DNA of 64,000 nucleotides from NCBI RefSeq assembly GCF_001907245.1, contig NZ_MQSU01000004.1, positions 248,001 to 312,000 on the forward strand, read 5' to 3'. A program made the position numbers and the translations under genes. The notes below the pieces were generated by a model, which did no database searches, was not told the DNA's origin, and saw only the letters and a program-made list of their open reading frames with translations. Below, in pieces: positions 19,947 through 29,835 of the stretch (positions within the stretch are counted from its first letter, which is position 1; each line of letters begins with the position of its first letter). Source of the stretch: Boudabousia liubingyangii. GTDB taxonomy: Bacteria; Actinomycetota; Actinomycetes; Actinomycetales; Actinomycetaceae.

Positions 19947-22115
19947 CTACCTAGCCGGGCGTAGCCACAATGCGCCTAGTGGAGGCACGCGGAGCGCTGC
20001 TGAATAAGGCCGTCCGTTCCAAGGCGTTTCCTCGGCGTCGAAAGCACCAAGATTACCTACGCCCGAACCACCGTATTCCACGCTGTCGGTATTGAGGATT
20101 TCTTCCCAGTGTCCACCCTCGGGTAGGCCGATGCGATAGTTTTCATGGGGCATACCAGAGAAGTTCATAATGCAAACTACTAGATCCTGAGGATCGCGAC
20201 CACGACGCAGATAAGTGATCAAATTTGCGTTGGCATCATTCGCGTCGATCCACTCAAAACCCTCATGTCCATCAACCCAGAAAGCAGGTAGATCACGGTA
20301 TAGGTGGTTCATGCGCGCTAGGCACTTGCGCAGACCCTCATGCTGCGGGTCCTTCAGTAGATCCCAGTCCACGGACCAGTCAGGATTCCATTCGCCCACG
20401 GCACCAAGATCCTGGCCCATAAAGAGCAACTGCTTTCCGGGGTGTGACCACTGGTAGGCATAAAGTAGGCGCATGCCCGCAAGCTTCTGCCACTTGTCAC
20501 CCGGCAGCTTATTGAAGATAGAGCCCTTTCCGTGTACCACCTCGTCGTGAGAAAGCGGGAGGACGAAGTTCTCAGAGAACGCATAAACCAAGGAGAAGGT
20601 GAGCTCACCGTGGTGCCACTTGCGGTTAACTGGATCTTCTTCGACGTAGCGAAGAGTATCGTTCATCCAACCCATATTCCACTTCATGCCGAAGCCTAGG
20701 CCGCCACCATCAGTGGGTGCCGTAACTCCCGGCCAAGCGGTAGATTCTTCTGCGATCATGACAATACCGGGGTTGCGACGGTAGGCTGTGGCGTTTGCTT
20801 CCTGGAGGAAAGAAATCGCTTCTAGGTTTTCGCGGCCACCGTAGATATTCGGTTCCCACTGTCCGTCTTCACGCGAGTAGTCGAGGTAAAGCATGGAAGC
20901 TACCGCGTCAACGCGTAGGCCGTCGATGTGGAACTCTTCGAGCCAGTACAGTGCGTTTGCTACTAGGAAGTTACGAACTTCTGCGCGGCCAAAGTTGAAC
21001 ACTAGGGTTCCCCAGTCCGGGTGCTCGCCACGCTTCGGGTTCGGATCCTCATACAGGCAGGAGCCATCGAAACGAGCCAGCGCCCAAGCATCCTTGGGGA
21101 AGTGGGCGGGAACCCAGTCCAAAATGACGCCGATACCGTTTTGGTGCAGGGTATCAATGAGGTACTTGAAATCATCGGGAGTACCGTAGCGCGACGAGGG
21201 CGCGTAGTAGCTGGTTACCTGGTAGCCCCAGGAACCTCCGAAGGGGTGTTCGGCTACGGGCATGAACTCAACGTGGGTGTAACCCATTTCCTTAACATAT
21301 GCGGTTAGCTCTTGGGCTAGGCCACGATATCCCAGGCCCTGCTGCCAGGATCCAACATGGACTTCATAGACCGACATAGGGCGCTCATGAAGATTAGTGT
21401 TACGGCGCTGTTCTAGCCAAGCCTCATCGGCCCACTCGTGGTGATTATCGGTGACCACGGAAGCGGTTGCAGGCGGGATTTCAGTGGCACGGGCGAGAGG
21501 ATCAGCTTTCTGGATCCACTGGCCATCCTGGGTCAGGATTTCGTACTTGTAACGTGCACCGATACCAACTCCGGGAAGGAATAGTTCCCATACGCCGGAC
21601 GAGCCTAGGGCACGCATGGAACTTGCAGTACCATCCCAGTAGTTGAAGTCGCCAATGACGCGAACGGCCTTGGCTGCCGGTGCCCAAACCGCGAAGGAAA
21701 CACCCTCAACGTCACCAAGGGGACCGGTGAAAGTCCGGCGATGAGAACCTAGTACCTTCCAAAGTTCTTCGTGACGTCCCTCGTTGATGAGGTAACGATC
21801 CATTTCACCCACCGTGGGTAGGAAACGGTAGGGATCGTCAGTGGTGCGAGTGGTATCTCCGTAGGTAACCTCTAGGCGGTAGTCGATTACTTCTGAGCCC
21901 GGAATGTGGGCCACCCAGATGCCTTCGTATTCGTGTTCGGCCGGGTAGCGACCCTGCTTGGTTACGACCTCGACGCGCTCAGCTAGTTTCTTGACCGTGC
22001 GAATGGTGAGGCCACCAGCGTAAGGGTGTGCACCTAGTACGCTGTGCGGGTCATAGTAGGCGCCGGCAGCGACGGTGGCTAGGGTTTCTTGGGGGACTGG
22101 AACTACATTGTCCAT
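19947..22115 (-). CDS. glgB: 1,4-alpha-glucan branching enzyme
   Basis: GH13 enzyme that cuts alpha-1,4 chains and re-attaches them as alpha-1,6 branches in glycogen or related glucans. About 722 residues: N-terminal CBM48-type domains ([14 protein letters not shown], then [18 protein letters not shown]), the catalytic barrel with [16 protein letters not shown] (nucleophile Asp), a general-acid Glu in IVMIAEEST, and [14 protein letters not shown], then a C-terminal beta domain. ATG at 22115 follows AGGAAGG by 9 bases and is preferred; an ATG at 22142 overlapping the glgE stop (ATGA) is a possible alternative. Directly downstream of glgE. Confidence 0.96.
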   Translation of the reverse strand: MDNVVPVPQETLATVAAGAYYDPHSVLGAHPYAGGLTIRTVKKLAERVEVVTKQGRYPAEHEYEGIWVAHIPGSEVIDYRLEVTYGDTTRTTDDPYRFLPTVGEMDRYLINEGRHEELWKVLGSHRRTFTGPLGDVEGVSFAVWAPAAKAVRVIGDFNYWDGTASSMRALGSSGVWELFLPGVGIGARYKYEILTQDGQWIQKADPLARATEIPPATASVVTDNHHEWADEAWLEQRRNTNLHERPMSVYEVHVGSWQQGLGYRGLAQELTAYVKEMGYTHVEFMPVAEHPFGGSWGYQVTSYYAPSSRYGTPDDFKYLIDTLHQNGIGVILDWVPAHFPKDAWALARFDGSCLYEDPNPKRGEHPDWGTLVFNFGRAEVRNFLVANALYWLEEFHIDGLRVDAVASMLYLDYSREDGQWEPNIYGGRENLEAISFLQEANATAYRRNPGIVMIAEESTAWPGVTAPTDGGGLGFGMKWNMGWMNDTLRYVEEDPVNRKWHHGELTFSLVYAFSENFVLPLSHDEVVHGKGSIFNKLPGDKWQKLAGMRLLYAYQWSHPGKQLLFMGQDLGAVGEWNPDWSVDWDLLKDPQHEGLRKCLARMNHLYRDLPAFWVDGHEGFEWIDANDANANLITYLRRGRDPQDLVVCIMNFSGMPHENYRIGLPEGGHWEEILNTDSVEYGGSGVGNLGAFDAEETPWNGRPYSAALRVPPLGALWLRPAR

Positions 22116-22138
22116 GGGAGCGATCCTTCCTGTGGGGC

Positions 22139-24184
22139 TCATAGAGATTCGACGGCAAAAACGTGGGCGGGACGGTCAACGGGATTGAGGTAGACATAGT
22201 TGTCTGTTCCCCATTGGTAGACCTGATCGTCTAGTAGATCTCTGACTTGGTAGCGACCGTAGTGTAGGTCAACGCCAAGTAGTGAAGTATCTACCTTAAC
22301 GCTGGCTTCCCGAGGATTATGGGGATCAAGGTTCACGATGACAATCACGGCATCAGCTTTACCCGTGGGGGAGTTTTCCTTACGGATGTATTTGATGAAA
22401 GCGAAAACTTCATCCGAGGTAGTATCGAGGGTTTGGTAGCCACGTAGCTGCTGAAGGGCAGGGTGCTGTGCTCGGGCCGCATTGAGTTTGGTCAGCAAGC
22501 GGGCAATCCCGAATTCTTTGCCGGCTTCCCAATCGCGTGGGCGGTACTCGTACTTCTCATTGTTGTTTTGTTCTTCAAAACCGGGACGTGGTTCTGATTC
22601 AACTAGTTCGTAGCCCGAATAGATTCCCCAAGTCGGACTACCAGTGGCTGCCAGGACGGCGCGTAGTGCGAAGGCGCCACGGCCACCATTCGTCATTGTG
22701 GGTGTCAGAATGTCGTGGGTAGTCGGCCAGAATGCGGGGCGCATCAGGTGGTCAGTCTGGTGTGACACTTCAGTGAAGTATTCGCCCAGCTCAGCCTTTG
22801 AGTTACGCCAAGTGAAATAGGTGTAAGACTGGTGGAAACCAACCATGCCCAAGGTTCGCATCATGGCGGGGCGCGTAAAGGCCTCAGCCAGGAACAGTAC
22901 TTCTGGGTGCTGCTGTCGCATCTTGGCTAAGAATGGTTGCCAGAAGGACAGTGGCTTGGTGTGGGGGTTATCCACGCGGAAGATTTTTACGCCGTGGTTG
23001 ATCCATTTAGTGACGACATCCCAGATGGCCTTAAAGATACCTTCGGGGTCTTGGTCGAAGTTCAGGGGATAAATATCCTGATACTTCTTGGGGGGATTTT
23101 CGGCGTAGGCAATGGAGCCATCGGGACGCTTTGAGAACCACTCTGGGTGTTCCTTGACCCACGGATGGTCAGGGGAGCACTGCAGCGCTAGGTCAAGGGC
23201 CATTTCCATACCGTGTTCAGCAGCGGCAGAAACCAGGTGGTCGAAGTCTTCCCAGGTTCCCAAGTCGGGATGGATCTCATCGTGTCCGCCCTCAGGTGAG
23301 CCGATGCCATACGGGGAGCCAGGATCGTTTGGACCGGCTGTCAGGGTATTATTCTTGCCCTTACGGAACGCGGTGCCGATGGGGTGCACGGGGGTTAGGT
23401 AGAGGACATCGAAACCCATCTGAGAGATTCGATCTAGGTCCTTTTCGAGGCCACGGAAGTTCCCAGAAGTCCAAGTACCGTCAGCATTCTGGGTGGCTCC
23501 GTAGGAACGCGGGAAAACCTCGTACCAAGAACCGTAGAGGGCTCGTTGACGGTCGACGTAGATCGGTAGGGGCTTGGTTCGTGAACAGAGGTCACGCAGT
23601 GGGTGAGCTTCGAAGATCCGACGTGAACCGCTTGCCAACCCTGCAGATAGTCGCTCCTGAGGTGAAAGCTTGCGGTCTTGCATGAGCTTGATAGCTTCTT
23701 TAAGGACCTTCACGGATTCAGCCGGTAGTGCCGGATCAGATTCGATTCCGGCAGCTGCTAGCGGCGGGAAGGTCTCACGATTCAGGGCCCGGTTGAAGAG
23801 TTCCACACCCTGGGCGAATACCAGCTCGGTGTCGATTCCGGCGTGGATCTTAGCAGCCGCATCGTGGCACCAGGTGGCATAGGGGTCAGAATAACTTTCG
23901 ATTTGGAAAGAGTAAGCTCCTGTGGTGGGGGGAACTAGCCAAGCCTCGTAACGGTCAAGTCCAGGCGCAATATCGATCATTTTCCGACGTTGGACGACCG
24001 TGCCGTTGGGATCTAGTAATAGGGCTGCGACTCCTAGTTGATCGTGTCCTTCACGGAAGACCGTGGCTCGCACCGGGAAAGCTTCATCAACAACGGCTTT
24101 TGCCGCCCACGTGCCATCTTCTACGCGGGGAAAAACCTCAGTTACGGGAATCCGATTAATCTGGAGTACCGCGGGATTATTCAT
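22139..24184 (-). CDS. glgE: Alpha-1,4-glucan:maltose-1-phosphate maltosyltransferase
   Basis: GH13_3 enzyme that extends alpha-1,4-glucans using maltose-1-phosphate. About 681 residues with an N-terminal immunoglobulin-like domain ([22 protein letters not shown]), barrel motifs [40 protein letters not shown] (nucleophile Asp), [11 protein letters not shown] (acid Glu) and [12 protein letters not shown] at 24184 is chosen: AGAAGGG lies 7 bases upstream and the N-terminus then matches known GlgE. A GTG at 24325 would add 47 basic, Pro-rich residues with a site touching the codon. The donor-making genes treS/mak are not in the window. Confidence 0.95.
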   Translation of the reverse strand: MNNPAVLQINRIPVTEVFPRVEDGTWAAKAVVDEAFPVRATVFREGHDQLGVAALLLDPNGTVVQRRKMIDIAPGLDRYEAWLVPPTTGAYSFQIESYSDPYATWCHDAAAKIHAGIDTELVFAQGVELFNRALNRETFPPLAAAGIESDPALPAESVKVLKEAIKLMQDRKLSPQERLSAGLASGSRRIFEAHPLRDLCSRTKPLPIYVDRQRALYGSWYEVFPRSYGATQNADGTWTSGNFRGLEKDLDRISQMGFDVLYLTPVHPIGTAFRKGKNNTLTAGPNDPGSPYGIGSPEGGHDEIHPDLGTWEDFDHLVSAAAEHGMEMALDLALQCSPDHPWVKEHPEWFSKRPDGSIAYAENPPKKYQDIYPLNFDQDPEGIFKAIWDVVTKWINHGVKIFRVDNPHTKPLSFWQPFLAKMRQQHPEVLFLAEAFTRPAMMRTLGMVGFHQSYTYFTWRNSKAELGEYFTEVSHQTDHLMRPAFWPTTHDILTPTMTNGGRGAFALRAVLAATGSPTWGIYSGYELVESEPRPGFEEQNNNEKYEYRPRDWEAGKEFGIARLLTKLNAARAQHPALQQLRGYQTLDTTSDEVFAFIKYIRKENSPTGKADAVIVIVNLDPHNPREASVKVDTSLLGVDLHYGRYQVRDLLDDQVYQWGTDNYVYLNPVDRPAHVFAVESL

Positions 24185-24405
24185 CGTGTCACCCTTCTTC
24201 TCCGAGGGGGCAGGTTGCGGTGTTTGGGTTGAGCTCACCGGTACCTGTTGCGGGCTTGGATTTGCTTCGGCGTTAACTGTTCGCACAGCGGCTTTGCTGG
24301 GCGTGGAGTGCTTTTTCTTTCTCACCCTTCTAGGATAACCCGCAGCCTTAGGTTTTGCGTAGCTTTATAGTGTGGTGGTTCACGGTATTGTGCTGGAAAA
24401 GAAAA

Positions 24406-24448
24406 AATCCCGGGTGAATTGTAGAAAGTCTACGATCCACCCGGGATA
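24406..24448 (-). terminator. Rho-independent terminator of trpS
   Basis: Minus-strand hairpin with arms ATCCCGGGTG/CACCCGGGAT and an inner GTAGA/TCTAC pairing, followed on the minus strand by a run of six T. It lies 14 bases after the trpS stop. Confidence 0.8.
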
Positions 24449-24461
24449 AAAGTCATGTTGT

Positions 24462-25559
24462 TCAGTAGATCATCTGCATGGCTTCGCGTACTTCTTGGAG
24501 CTTGCGCTCGGCCTGCTCATTGGCCTTTTCATTGCCGGCCTGGAGGACAGTCCGCAGGTAGTCCTGATTCTGTTCTAGTTCAGCTCGGCGAGCACGAATC
24601 GGAGCCAGCATGTCGTTGACTGATTCAATTACTAGGGCCTTAAGCGCACCTGCACCCGCATCGCCAATGCGGTCGGCGATTGTGCGGGGATCTTCGCCAG
24701 TGGCTTCGGAGGCCATCAAGAGGAGGTTTGCTACGGCAGGACGGCCTTCAGGATCGAAAGTGATCAGACGCTCAGAGTCAGTGACGGCACGCTTAAGCAT
24801 TTTTGCGGTCTCGTCTGCGGTCATGCGAAGTTCGATGGTGTTGCCCCGGGACTTGGACATCTTCTGGCCATCGGTGCCTAGCAGGTTCTGAACCTGGGAA
24901 AGGAGGGCATCGGGGCGACGGAAGACCGGGTGATCGAGACCAGCATGGCCGTATCGCTTTTCAAAGCGCTGTGCGATCAGACGGGTCTGTTCAATGTGGG
25001 GAAGCTGGTCCTTACCGGCAGGTACGAGGTTAGCGTCGCAGAAGAGGATATCGGCAGCTTGGTGAACCGGGTAGGTCAGCATGAGCCCGGACATGGCCCG
25101 ACCATTGGTCGCTTCCAGTTCTGATTTAACCGTGGGATTGCGGTGCAGTTCCGATTCGGTCACGAGGGAAAGGAAGGGCAGCATTAGCTGGTTAAGTGCC
25201 GGGATAGCAGAGTGGTTAAAGATGGTGGATTTTTCTGGGTCGATCCCACAGGCTAGGTAGTCGGTGACTAGCGAGTAGACACGTTCTTTTAGGGGGCCAA
25301 CACCATCGCGGTCGGTGATGACCTGGTAGTCAGCAATAATTACCCAAGTGTCAACGCCGGCGTTCTGTAAGCGAACCCGATTCTTCAGGGTGCCTAGGTA
25401 GTGTCCAAGATGGAGGTGGCCGGTAGGACGGTCACCGGTTAGGATCCGGAACTTTTCTGGGTTGGTTTTGATCTGTTCTTCGATCTGGGCTGAACGTTCT
25501 TGGGTTCGAGCCAGGGAAGCAGCATCGGTGGCCTGCTCTACGCGGTCTTTTTCGCTCAT
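24462..25559 (-). CDS. trpS: Tryptophanyl-tRNA synthetase
   Basis: Class I synthetase that charges tRNA-Trp. The HIGH-type motif is TGHLHLGHYLGTL near residue 46-58 and the KMSKS motif KMSKSRGN lies near 235-242, both intact. Length is 365 residues, with about 30 extra residues before the catalytic domain. It sits between glgX and glgE on the same strand, an interruption of the glucan genes that may be only positional. AAGGAATTTTA precedes the ATG. No T-box or attenuator is visible in the 65-base gap upstream. Confidence 0.97.
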   Translation of the reverse strand: MSEKDRVEQATDAASLARTQERSAQIEEQIKTNPEKFRILTGDRPTGHLHLGHYLGTLKNRVRLQNAGVDTWVIIADYQVITDRDGVGPLKERVYSLVTDYLACGIDPEKSTIFNHSAIPALNQLMLPFLSLVTESELHRNPTVKSELEATNGRAMSGLMLTYPVHQAADILFCDANLVPAGKDQLPHIEQTRLIAQRFEKRYGHAGLDHPVFRRPDALLSQVQNLLGTDGQKMSKSRGNTIELRMTADETAKMLKRAVTDSERLITFDPEGRPAVANLLLMASEATGEDPRTIADRIGDAGAGALKALVIESVNDMLAPIRARRAELEQNQDYLRTVLQAGNEKANEQAERKLQEVREAMQMIY

Positions 25560-25624
25560 TAAAATTCCTTACCTATTTCTACCTGGTGGCGATTTTCTCA
25601 ATAAAGTTATCGTATTTTAGTTTC

Positions 25625-27934
25625 TCAATCGACCTTGGAGAGGAAAATCTGCATTGAGAAGGGCTCAATTTTACATTCCGAGGATGCCGTAATGGTGTCT
25701 GGTAGCTGGTCCGGATAGGTGGACCAGGCTGAATCCCAGAGTTTTTGGTACTCCAAGTCTCCGCTTGAGTTCGGACCCTGGGCATTAATGACCAGATTGG
25801 CCTCAGCTGTTGCATGTGTGGGCACTGCCGGCTTATAGATCTGTGGTTCGGCTGTGCCGTTGATGACGACTAGGGCATCTGAAGTTTCAGTACTGCCTGA
25901 GCAGCGGTGCATCTGGAGAATACGACCCGTTGGCTGAGACCATTCGTTACTATCCATACCCATAGCCTTGGCATTGAACCAGGCTAGGTCCCGGTGTGTA
26001 TGTCCCGGAACGGTCGGCTTTCCCGTAGCAAAACGGGTAGGACGAAGTACTGGGTGCTGACGTCGCAAGTGAATTAGCTGACGGGTCATGGAGTGCAGTT
26101 CTTCTTGCCAGGTATCCCAGTCCCAGTCGACCCACGAGATCGCCGAGTCCTGGCAGTAAGCATTGTTATTGCCCTGCTGGGTACGACCAAACTCATCGCC
26201 GGCACAGATCATGGGAATACCAGCCGAAATCATTAGCGTGGCGAATAGATTCTTAATGCTCTTGGTGCGGAAATCTGAAATCTCTTGCTTTTCTGAGGGA
26301 GAGAGCTCCTCAGCTTGCCTGAGCGCTTCGAAGGTTCCTTCAAAACCGTGATTCCACGAACGGTTATCGTCAGAGCCATCGCGGTTTTGCTCTTTATTAG
26401 CTTCGTTATGCTTGTGGTTGAAACTTACCAAGTCCGCCATGGTGAAACCATCGTGGGCGGTCACGTAATTAACTGAAGCTAGGGGAGAGCGAACCACTCC
26501 CTGCGGGTCACGGTAATAAGTATCAGCACTGCCCGCTAGACGGGTAGCCAAAGCCGACTGTCCGGTAGCAGCCTCGCCCGCATTTACGGCGCCCACAGTG
26601 GCAACCCAGAAATTGCGAACATCGGAACGGAAACGGTCATTCCAGCTCCCAAAAGGAACCGGGAAATCTCCCGTATGCCAGCCATCGTAACCCACATCCC
26701 AAGGCTCCATAATAAGCTTCTTAGTACGCAGGATCGGGTCTGAACTAGCGGCAACCAAGAAAGGATGCTCGCGCAGGAAGTTACCACGGTTCCTAGCTAG
26801 GGTTACCCCCAGATCGAAACGGAAACCGTCAACGCCCATCTCATTGGCCCAGAAGCGCAGGGAGTCAAGGGTCATTGCCACTACCGGTGACGCCCCAAAA
26901 TCGAGGGAATTGCCGGTACCGGTAACGTCCCAGAGGCGACCGGGGTTGGAGAAGTCCTGCAGATAGTAGGTGAGGTTATCCAGCCCGCGCCAAGAAAGCG
27001 ACGGACCAAACTCGCCACCCTCGCAGGTGTGGTTATAGACGACATCCAAAACCACTTCGATACCGGCTTCGTGCAGAAGTGAAACCATACCGCGGAACTC
27101 GTCAATCACCGCCTGCGGCCCGGCGGCCTGCGAAGCGGCCGTGGCATAGGAAGGCTCAGGATAGAAATATGAAAGAGTGGAATAGCCCCAGTAGTTACTC
27201 AAACCGCGCTGAGCTAGGAACGGTTCCGAACTCTTAGCATGAATGGGCAGTAGCTCAAGGGTGGTAATGCCAAGATCCTTAAGATAAGAAATCGCAGCCT
27301 CAGAAGCTAGACCCGCATAGGTACCACGCAGATCGTCACGAACTCCGGGCAGATTCAAAGTGAAACCCTTGACGTGGGCTTCGTAAACGACGGTTTCTTC
27401 CCAGGCGTACTTTGGGCCCGGCGCTAAGGGGAAACGAGCTTCAGTAATTACACATCGGGGAACCCGGGCCGAGGAATCTACCGGAGAGATCACCGGCGGG
27501 AAAGCGGTCGGATGTAGCTCATCATCCACCAGATGCGGGTAGAGATCAGCGTGTGCCTCAACCGTGCCGGTCAAACCCATGGCATAGGGGTCAATTAGTA
27601 GCTTCGCTGGGTTGAAGAGGTGACCGGCGGTAGGATCCCAAGGACCGTACGCGCGGTAGTTATATTGGGTCCCAACCCCAACACCCGGGACAAACACGGA
27701 CCAGAGCCCATTATCCGGACCAAAGAGTTGGATGCGCTTTTCGGTGCCGTCTTGCCAGAGGCAGAGGTCAATCGCGGACGCATTAGCGGAAGAGACAACA
27801 AAGTAGGTGCCTTCGGCGGTAACTGTGGTCCCCAAAGGTGTCCCGAAGGGTGCCGGTGCAGTACCTAGGGGAGCGTCGGACTTCCACTGGGGGAAGGATG
27901 CCGAGTTAGTAGAATCATTCTGGGGATCGAACAT
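25625..27934 (-). CDS. glgX: Glycogen debranching enzyme (GlgX/isoamylase type)
   Basis: GH13_11 enzyme that hydrolyses alpha-1,6 branches of glycogen or limit dextrin. The 769-residue protein has an N-terminal CBM48-like domain (GTPLGTTVTAEGTYFVV, LCLWQDG), then EVVLDVVYNHTCEGG, DGFRFDLGVTLARN (nucleophile Asp), KLIMEPWDVG (acid Glu) and NYVTAHDGFTMADLVSFNHK, and a C-terminal beta domain. The ATG lacks a Shine-Dalgarno site but is preceded by an extended -10, suggesting a leaderless transcript. It diverges from etfB. Confidence 0.94.
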   Translation of the reverse strand: MFDPQNDSTNSASFPQWKSDAPLGTAPAPFGTPLGTTVTAEGTYFVVSSANASAIDLCLWQDGTEKRIQLFGPDNGLWSVFVPGVGVGTQYNYRAYGPWDPTAGHLFNPAKLLIDPYAMGLTGTVEAHADLYPHLVDDELHPTAFPPVISPVDSSARVPRCVITEARFPLAPGPKYAWEETVVYEAHVKGFTLNLPGVRDDLRGTYAGLASEAAISYLKDLGITTLELLPIHAKSSEPFLAQRGLSNYWGYSTLSYFYPEPSYATAASQAAGPQAVIDEFRGMVSLLHEAGIEVVLDVVYNHTCEGGEFGPSLSWRGLDNLTYYLQDFSNPGRLWDVTGTGNSLDFGASPVVAMTLDSLRFWANEMGVDGFRFDLGVTLARNRGNFLREHPFLVAASSDPILRTKKLIMEPWDVGYDGWHTGDFPVPFGSWNDRFRSDVRNFWVATVGAVNAGEAATGQSALATRLAGSADTYYRDPQGVVRSPLASVNYVTAHDGFTMADLVSFNHKHNEANKEQNRDGSDDNRSWNHGFEGTFEALRQAEELSPSEKQEISDFRTKSIKNLFATLMISAGIPMICAGDEFGRTQQGNNNAYCQDSAISWVDWDWDTWQEELHSMTRQLIHLRRQHPVLRPTRFATGKPTVPGHTHRDLAWFNAKAMGMDSNEWSQPTGRILQMHRCSGSTETSDALVVINGTAEPQIYKPAVPTHATAEANLVINAQGPNSSGDLEYQKLWDSAWSTYPDQLPDTITASSECKIEPFSMQIFLSKVD

Positions 27935-27942
27935 AACTCTGA

Positions 27943-27948
27943 ATTATC
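27943..27948 (-). promoter_or_regulatory. Putative extended -10 of glgX
   Basis: Minus-strand GATAAT preceded by TGG, 8 bases before the glgX ATG. No -35 match and no Shine-Dalgarno site in between. Confidence 0.4.
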
Positions 27949-28014
27949 CCACAATTGCCACATTTAGGCTCTTCACTAACCAAAAAATCACTAATCTGTG
28001 GCATGGTATTTGTC

Positions 28015-28839
28015 ATGAAGATTGCAGTATGTGTAAAACACGTGCCGGACGTCCTCTCTGAGCGACGTCTCGAAGACGGACGACTAGTCCGCGGCGAAGA
28101 TGACGTGCTTAACGAACTAGACGAAAACGCTATCGAAGCGGCCGTACAGATTATTGAAGAACAGGGCAGTGGCGAGGTTGTAGCCTTCACCATGGGCCCT
28201 GAAGACGCTGCCGAGGCCCTTCAGCGTGCCCTACAAATGGGGGCAGACCGGGCAGTCCACATCAGTGACGAGCGCCTGAGCGGCGCTGACGTGTTTGTCA
28301 CCGCCCAAGTACTTGCTACCGCGATTCTGGCACAGGAAGAAGCCGGCCCATTCGACCTAGTCATCACCGGCATGGCCTCCCTAGATGGGATGACCTCCAT
28401 GCTGCCCGCCGCCTTGTCCTACTACCTAGGACGCCCCTACGTGGGCCTGGCCCGCGAAATGGAAGTCCAGAGCGACTCAGTTATCTGCGAACGTGAAGCA
28501 GACGGCTACCGAGGGCGCTACCGCCTACCCCTACCAGCAGTGGTCTCTGTGACCGACCAGCTGAACGACCCGCGTTACCCGAACTTTAAGGCGATGGCGG
28601 CGGCCCGAAAGAAACCGCTAGAGGAAATGGACCTTGAAGAGCTAGCCGAAGCCGCTGAAGACGCTCAGATTCACGGCACTGCCGTTAGCGAGGTCCTAGC
28701 TCAGCTAGAAAACCGCAAGGAATCCCCGCAGGTACAAAACGCCATTAGCGCCGATGAACGCCAACAGGGCGAAGTGGTCCGCGCTATCGAAGGCGGCGCC
28801 AAGAAACTAGCTGAATTTATTAAGGAGGCCAGTAAATGA
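28015..28839 (+). CDS. etfB: Electron transfer flavoprotein, beta subunit
   Basis: Subunit of the FAD- and AMP-binding heterodimer that passes electrons between dehydrogenases and a membrane acceptor. It starts MKIAVCVKHVPDVLSERRL and has the family pattern YYLGRPYVGLAREME, READGYRGRYRLPLPAVVSV and DPRYPNFKAMAAARKKPL near residue 180-197. The length is 274 residues. ATG at 28015 gives the family N-terminus; an in-frame ATG at 28003 sits 5 bases after a -10-like TAATCT and could be a leaderless start. It overlaps etfA by 4 bases. Confidence 0.94.
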   Translation: MKIAVCVKHVPDVLSERRLEDGRLVRGEDDVLNELDENAIEAAVQIIEEQGSGEVVAFTMGPEDAAEALQRALQMGADRAVHISDERLSGADVFVTAQVLATAILAQEEAGPFDLVITGMASLDGMTSMLPAALSYYLGRPYVGLAREMEVQSDSVICEREADGYRGRYRLPLPAVVSVTDQLNDPRYPNFKAMAAARKKPLEEMDLEELAEAAEDAQIHGTAVSEVLAQLENRKESPQVQNAISADERQQGEVVRAIEGGAKKLAEFIKEASK

Positions 28840-29831
28840 GCTGCGATAAATTTGATCGCCCCGTACTGGTGGTGGTTGACCACCTAGGCGATGAAGAAAA
28901 CGGATACACCCTCACCGCGGCCTCGGAACACCTACTAAAGGTTGCCGGTACCCTAACCAATAACGAAGTGATCGCCCTGGTCCTAAACGCCAGCCCGCAG
29001 ATGGAAAAGCTCAGCGCCTGCGGTGTCTCTAGGGTAGTGGTGCCGGAACTCGCTGGTCGTTCACCGCGCGTGTCTTCAGTAGTTGCTGACGCTGTGATCG
29101 CCGCTGAGCGTGCGCTAGCGCAGAACCCGCTAGGTGCAATTCTTTGCCTGTCTAACTACCGAGGCCGCGAAGTTGCCGCTTTCCTAGGCGCTCACTTCCG
29201 TTCCGGTGCCGCTACTGACGTCACCGACGTCTCCGTGGTTGATGGTGCTATTAGTGCCCACAAATCGGTTTTGGGTGGCCAGTGGAAGACTGCTTTCACT
29301 ATTCCCTCGGGCCTGCCGATCGTGGCCATGCGTCCCGGTGCTGGTGAAGCTGCGGAACCCACTCCGGTGGCGACCCCCGGAATTATCCCGGTAAACGTAA
29401 ACTTCTCTGCGCCCTCGGACGCGGTAGAGGTGATGGAACTTGAGGAACTTAAGGAACACGGCCCGGCTCTAACTGAAGCTGGCACTGTGGTTTGTGTCGG
29501 TTACGGCACCGATGGCGAGATTGAGGATGCGCAAGCGCTAGCTGATCGTCTTAATGGGGCGATTGGTGCCACCCGCGCGGTCTGTGATGAAGGCTGGGTT
29601 GAGCGCTCACGCCAGATCGGCCAGACCGGCGTATCCGTCGCACCGAATCTCTACATTGGGGTTGGCGTTTCCGGGGCTATTCACCACACCTGTGGAATTT
29701 CTGGGGCTCAGAAGATCGTGGTTATTAACGAGGATGAGGAAGCTCCCTTGGTTAAACTCGCAGATTTGGCTGTGATTGGTGATTGCCATGAGGTCCTAGC
29801 TGAGGTCCTTACTGAACTGGAGCAGTCTTAA
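28836..29831 (+). CDS. etfA: Electron transfer flavoprotein, alpha subunit
   Basis: Partner of EtfB carrying the catalytic FAD. The 331-residue protein has an N-terminal alpha/beta domain and a C-terminal FAD-binding domain with SRQIGQTGVSVAPNLYIGVG (about 252-271), GVSGAIHHTCGISGAQKIV (about 271-289) and VINEDEEAPLVKLADLAVIGD. The ATGA overlap with etfB indicates coupled translation and equal amounts. No fixBCX or acyl-CoA dehydrogenase gene is next to it, so its electron donor is unknown. Confidence 0.95.
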   Translation: MSCDKFDRPVLVVVDHLGDEENGYTLTAASEHLLKVAGTLTNNEVIALVLNASPQMEKLSACGVSRVVVPELAGRSPRVSSVVADAVIAAERALAQNPLGAILCLSNYRGREVAAFLGAHFRSGAATDVTDVSVVDGAISAHKSVLGGQWKTAFTIPSGLPIVAMRPGAGEAAEPTPVATPGIIPVNVNFSAPSDAVEVMELEELKEHGPALTEAGTVVCVGYGTDGEIEDAQALADRLNGAIGATRAVCDEGWVERSRQIGQTGVSVAPNLYIGVGVSGAIHHTCGISGAQKIVVINEDEEAPLVKLADLAVIGDCHEVLAEVLTELEQS

Positions 29832-29835
29832 CCCT

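Noticed and set aside
24185-24325. 47-residue basic, Pro-rich N-terminal extension of GlgE
   Set aside because: Its GTG has a purine run touching the codon, while the internal ATG has a well-spaced AGAAGGG and fits known GlgE ends. It remains possible but less likely.
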